From Camarhynchus parvulus (lineage: Eukaryota; Chordata; Aves; Passeriformes; Thraupidae), in the NCBI RefSeq assembly GCF_901933205.1, contig NC_044571.1:12788420-12852419 (forward strand): a stretch of 64,000 nt of DNA. Direction: 5' to 3'. The translations under genes were made by a program, and so were the position numbers. Below the pieces are notes generated by a model, which ran no database searches, was not told where the DNA came from, and worked only from the letters and a program-made list of their open reading frames with translations. Each line of letters opens with the position of its first letter. Position 1 is the stretch's first letter. Below, in pieces: positions 60,290 through 64,000 of the stretch.

Positions 60290-60870
60290 ACATAGCAGAA
60301 TGACTCAGCTGCCCAAACACAGGTTCCTGGTACCACTGCAGTGTTATCCTGCTCACATGGATAAATCTTGTGTTATGTGTGTTAGCCACAGCACGACACA
60401 CAATAATGGCACTGGAAATGTTTGTTCAAGCAGCTTTCTGTGTCTGACTCAGGAGCTGAGTCCAGCTGTGTTTTTCTTAGTTGTTAGCAAAGTCCAGGTG
60501 TGGACTGGCTGATGAGCAGGACACCAGCACCTACAGGTGTCCATGATGGCTGAGTAAGTGCCTTGGTGTTCCTTGGGATTAAATCAGTGGATGATCCATG
60601 TGATACAAAGTGTGGAGATGCACTCTGCAGAGTGCAGGGGCTGGCATTTCTCACCAGTAAACTCCTGCTGATCAGCAGTGGTGAGGGATCCAGCTGGGTT
60701 TCTCTGCAAGAGGTAAGTCTGTAAGAGCTGCTGCTGGCTGCACCCACAGCAATGAACTGCAGAGCTGCATCCATCTGACCAAGGCAGCAGGAACTGGGAA
60801 CCCCAAGTGTGCCAGAGTCAGCTCTGAGCACACTGGGAAGCAGCATACCTCTGGATGCTGAAGATAATTG
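60290..60870. other. GC-richer unclassified block
   Basis: A well-bounded rise in GC within AT-rich flanks. The longest open frame of the window (183 codons, minus, 60484-61035) runs through it, but its N-terminal third lies in AT-rich DNA and it matches nothing I know. It could be an old LTR or another repeat. Confidence 0.4.
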
Positions 60871-63180
60871 CATTATCCCTTCTTTCACATGGAGTAGGAA
60901 AAAGAGGAAAATGCAAACTTTGGAAGACTCATAAATATATGAAATTGTACCCTTAAATGAAACCAAAATAAAAATGAGCAATATAATTACATATAGTCCT
61001 TTTAATTTGAATGGGTTTTTAAAAATTGTGGTCATTCAAAACAATCCCAATCTTACTATTTACATCTGACAGTCAAATCACAGTGTTGGGCATTTTGTTT
61101 AGGATTCAGTTATAAACTGCCATGTTTTCTTAACACTTTGACCCTTATATTTGCACTTTTTTCATTCATTATTCATTGTCCTTGGTCATACCTTTTTTCC
61201 TTTTGATGTGCTGCTGGAATCTGCCAAATTTAGCAGGGCAGAATTATAAACATATGCAATCATGGCAGTCTCCAGCAGTAGTGACATCATTGATCATCAT
61301 GGCAATCTGTCATGACAACTCTACAACAAAAACTCTCCTCCTGAAGTTTAATTCCCAAACAGTATCCATAAAAGTGCATTTCCTATATTTGATCCTATTT
61401 TAAAGATTTGACTATATCTTAAAAGCTGTGTTCTGTTACTGTTTTTCCTTGGTATCTCTCTGTTTTCTATATAACTTATTGCTTAATAGTTCAGAGCCAT
61501 CTCTGTTACAAGAATTGCTGCATCATGCACAAACACAGTCAAAAAGAGCTGTCTCAGAACAAATAAATGAAAAACAGTTTAGAAGAGGTGCCATTACTTT
61601 CCAAGGAATATAATGCCTTCAGCAGAATGTGTTTTTTGATATTTAACATAGACTGCTAAATGTAAGTAGGTCAGCTTCTGTATATACAAGATTTTTCTCC
61701 TAATTCCTGTGCATATACTAACAGCTTAAAGATGTTAAGTCTCTTCTGTGTTTTCACTGCACATTTTTGTGCATTTCAGTGATAAAATCCGTGAAACTAT
61801 GCTGCTGGTGAGCTTGGGAAGAAGCAACTTTCAGTTGTGTTCCAACTGTCTAATCTTCTAGCAGGAGCAGGGATCTGGATCTTTCAACAAGAATTTTTTG
61901 AAAGCAGCACCACATCTAGCTAATAGCACTCATCTCATTGCAATGAGGCTATTCAGGTATTTCAGACTAAATACCAAACACTGCCAAAAAAACCCCAAAA
62001 CAAAGCTACACAAAACCAAATCAAATCCACTGCCAAACAAACCCAGAATTCAGCAAGTGCATAATAACTAGTTTTATTGATCAGAGCTTTACTCAATTAT
62101 TTGAATGAATTAATGCGTTTAACAGTAAAAGCTATGCTCTTCACCTCTCTAAAATGTTTATCTGCCTCATGCATCACCTTACTTTTGAATTCCTGCACAT
62201 CCTAGTTTCTTATTTGTAGAGATTTACATCATTAAGTTTTTTTCCAGTAAGTCAGATTCTCCACTTCAGTTTAATCTACTTTCCTTTATGTAGGAAGACT
62301 GTCTACTTTCTCTTGACCAGTTCAAGGATAATGTCCTTGTAACTATTTCCATTGAGTTACCTCAGCTTGTACTGACACTGTAGATGAGGAAGGAAATAAC
62401 AGAGAAACTGAGATTGAAACAATAAATCCTTAGTATAAAACTCATTCATTTTTTATTCCAAATTATTTTAAAAATGGTAAGAGTTATGAGGTATGGATTT
62501 ATATAAGAGTCAAAGTCATCCAACTCTCTGCATCTGAAGGAAAGATAGAAACAGGAAAACTTCTGTGTCAGTGTTTTCCATCAGGTATGAGTGTCATATT
62601 CTACAGAATTTGAATGTGTGAGAGTGTGAGAGTTTAAGCCAGAAGAACAAGTCAAATGAGATAAAATCTAATGAAAAAACCTGCAAAGTTATTGCAATTT
62701 AGAATAATTCAGGATTTTTTTCTGTATAGGTTTTGGGGAAAACAATTTGGACAAAGACTGCAGGGCTCAATGTCATGTCAGATTTAATTTTAAAGTTTCA
62801 TCAGAGCCAGGGATTCTAAAATTCATAGCTTTCTGTGCCTTCAGTTTTGTGCTGTACCACAGTTGTAATATATTACCTCTTTTCACAGCAATTTTTTTAG
62901 ATATTTACCATTAGAATAAATGTTGTGTTCCTGGGATCCTAAAAGCTCAAAGGATGATTTGCACTCATTTAGAATGCTCTTGCCATCTGCTAATCTGTTA
63001 GAATTTGGACTGATCAGGTGAAATGATTCCAACAGAGTATTTCAGATATTATCCTCTTCCTCTTTCATAAAATGAACTGTTTACTTTCCCTTTATATCCC
63101 TTGACTCACTTGATCTTATTAATTTTCATTGGATTGAGAAAATCAAAAGTAAATACTCAAGCAGGAAGGATCAGAGTAAT
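60871..63180. other. AT-rich non-coding DNA, no gene seen
   Basis: Includes an A/C-rich run at about 61984-62045. No exon or transposon recognised. Confidence 0.6.
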
Positions 63181-63925
63181 CCACCCTTCTTATGAGAAGA
63201 GAGAAGTACTTAGAAGATTGGAAGGAGAACCAAAAGAAAAAAGAATTCTTACAGAGATGTGAAAGGTATAGGACAGACTGGTTCTTAGCAGCCAGTCAAA
63301 GGAGAGAGGCAGGTCCTAGAAGGATGTTAGGAGGCAGATGTGTATTTATTACCAAACAAAATTCTGAGGTAGCAACCTCATCCATGTCTCTGTAGGATGA
63401 CTAGGAGCTCAAAGCTCAGTTCTCTGAGGTAACAGCCCATGCTGAGATTAGAAGATGACACCAAGTGTGTCACCTATCATCACTTCTTTCATGGAAAAGG
63501 GCACACTGGCAAAAGCAAAGAAAAACCCCAGAATTCGCCTTTTGCTCCAATACCATGGCTCCTACACCGACTGTAAACACTATTGCCTAAGACAGCTTTG
63601 TAGCTCTAAATTGCCTGGAATAGGAGTGTGTCCTAGGGACATGTCACAATTTCTGTCTAATGTTCTTCCCACGCAGTCATTGAGGGCCACTGAACTCACC
63701 ACTGGACTTAATCGACCTTTGACTGGGACTTTTAGAGATATTCCTAAGTTCTTAGATATCTTGGCCTAGAAGCTAACTTGTGATGGCAAAGACATGATCT
63801 CAAATAATTGCCTGAACTGCTGCTGCTCAAAACATCCAGAAACAGCCACCTGGTATCTTCCTTCTTTGCTCAGTAGAGAACACTCCTGGGGAACTTTCAA
63901 GAAAGAAGAGTTGAAATTCAAAGTG
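63181..63925 (+). mobile_element. Possible 3' internal part of an endogenous retrovirus
   Basis: A coherent, moderately GC-rich segment with open frames of 67 and 104 codons that I cannot assign to a viral gene. It ends in a purine-rich stretch (63898-63912, 'aagaaagaagag') shortly before a possible LTR start, as a polypurine tract would. Low confidence, because no retroviral domain is recognised. Confidence 0.3.
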
Positions 63926-64000
63926 TGATGAATGTTATAACTAATTGGTTTGTTTAGAGATTATGTATATGCATTGAATGATGTGAAAAGGATGTAATTA
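63926..64000 (+). mobile_element. Possible LTR start, cut by window edge
   Basis: 'tgtgatgaatgt' followed by 'gattatgtatatgcattg' resembles the start of a passerine ERV LTR as I remember it. Only 75 bp are visible, so length and identity cannot be judged. Confidence 0.35.

Noticed and set aside
60484..61035. 183-codon open frame on the minus strand as a gene
   Set aside because: No recognisable domain, its N-terminal third is AT-driven hydrophobic sequence, and it runs across a sharp composition border without visible splice or promoter support.

Overview
The window looks like a gene-free stretch of a bird genome, most likely a songbird. It is AT-rich throughout. It carries several truncated CR1 LINE copies, all showing the avian CR1 3' end (a 'ttccaaccc' block followed by short 'tctatgatt'-type tails). 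It also carries at least three LTR copies of types I recognise from avian genomes. One of these, a complete solo LTR at 28296-28681, resembles a family I associate with passerines. I found no protein-coding exon, tRNA, rRNA or CRISPR array. The long open frames are short, lie in repeats or GC-richer patches, and match no protein family I know. The stretch is therefore either intergenic or inside a very long intron.

Layout: 1-10.3 kb is mostly unique AT-rich DNA with a near-perfect hairpin (2460-2521) and one minus-strand CR1 scrap (7752-7872). From 10.3 to 14.2 kb there is a small repeat cluster (LTR remnant, two opposed CR1 ends, a further CR1). The part from 14.2 to 28.3 kb is almost repeat-free. 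It contains a CA microsatellite, a second hairpin (21242-21299) and a motif-dense block at 26320-26900 that reads like a conserved non-coding element. From 28.3 to 44 kb there is a solo LTR with target-site duplication, three CR1 copies, a decayed minus-strand LTR and a compound tetranucleotide microsatellite.

The most unusual region is 47.5-55.1 kb. Two copies of one unclassified element face each other (47562-48462 and 52676-53418). Each holds the same CTCF-like motif, in convergent orientation. They differ by a 151-bp segment with GT...AG ends, and their identity falls from near-identical at one end to clearly diverged at the other. A perfect (GGGAT)19 array lies between them, and a decayed LTR follows at 54547-55102. 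The last 800 bases may be the 3' end of an endogenous retroviral insertion whose LTR runs off the window.

No genes interact here. The functional candidates are non-coding: two hairpins, one candidate enhancer block and the CTCF-like pair. All repeat names come from recognition by eye, with no database search, so family-level labels are tentative.
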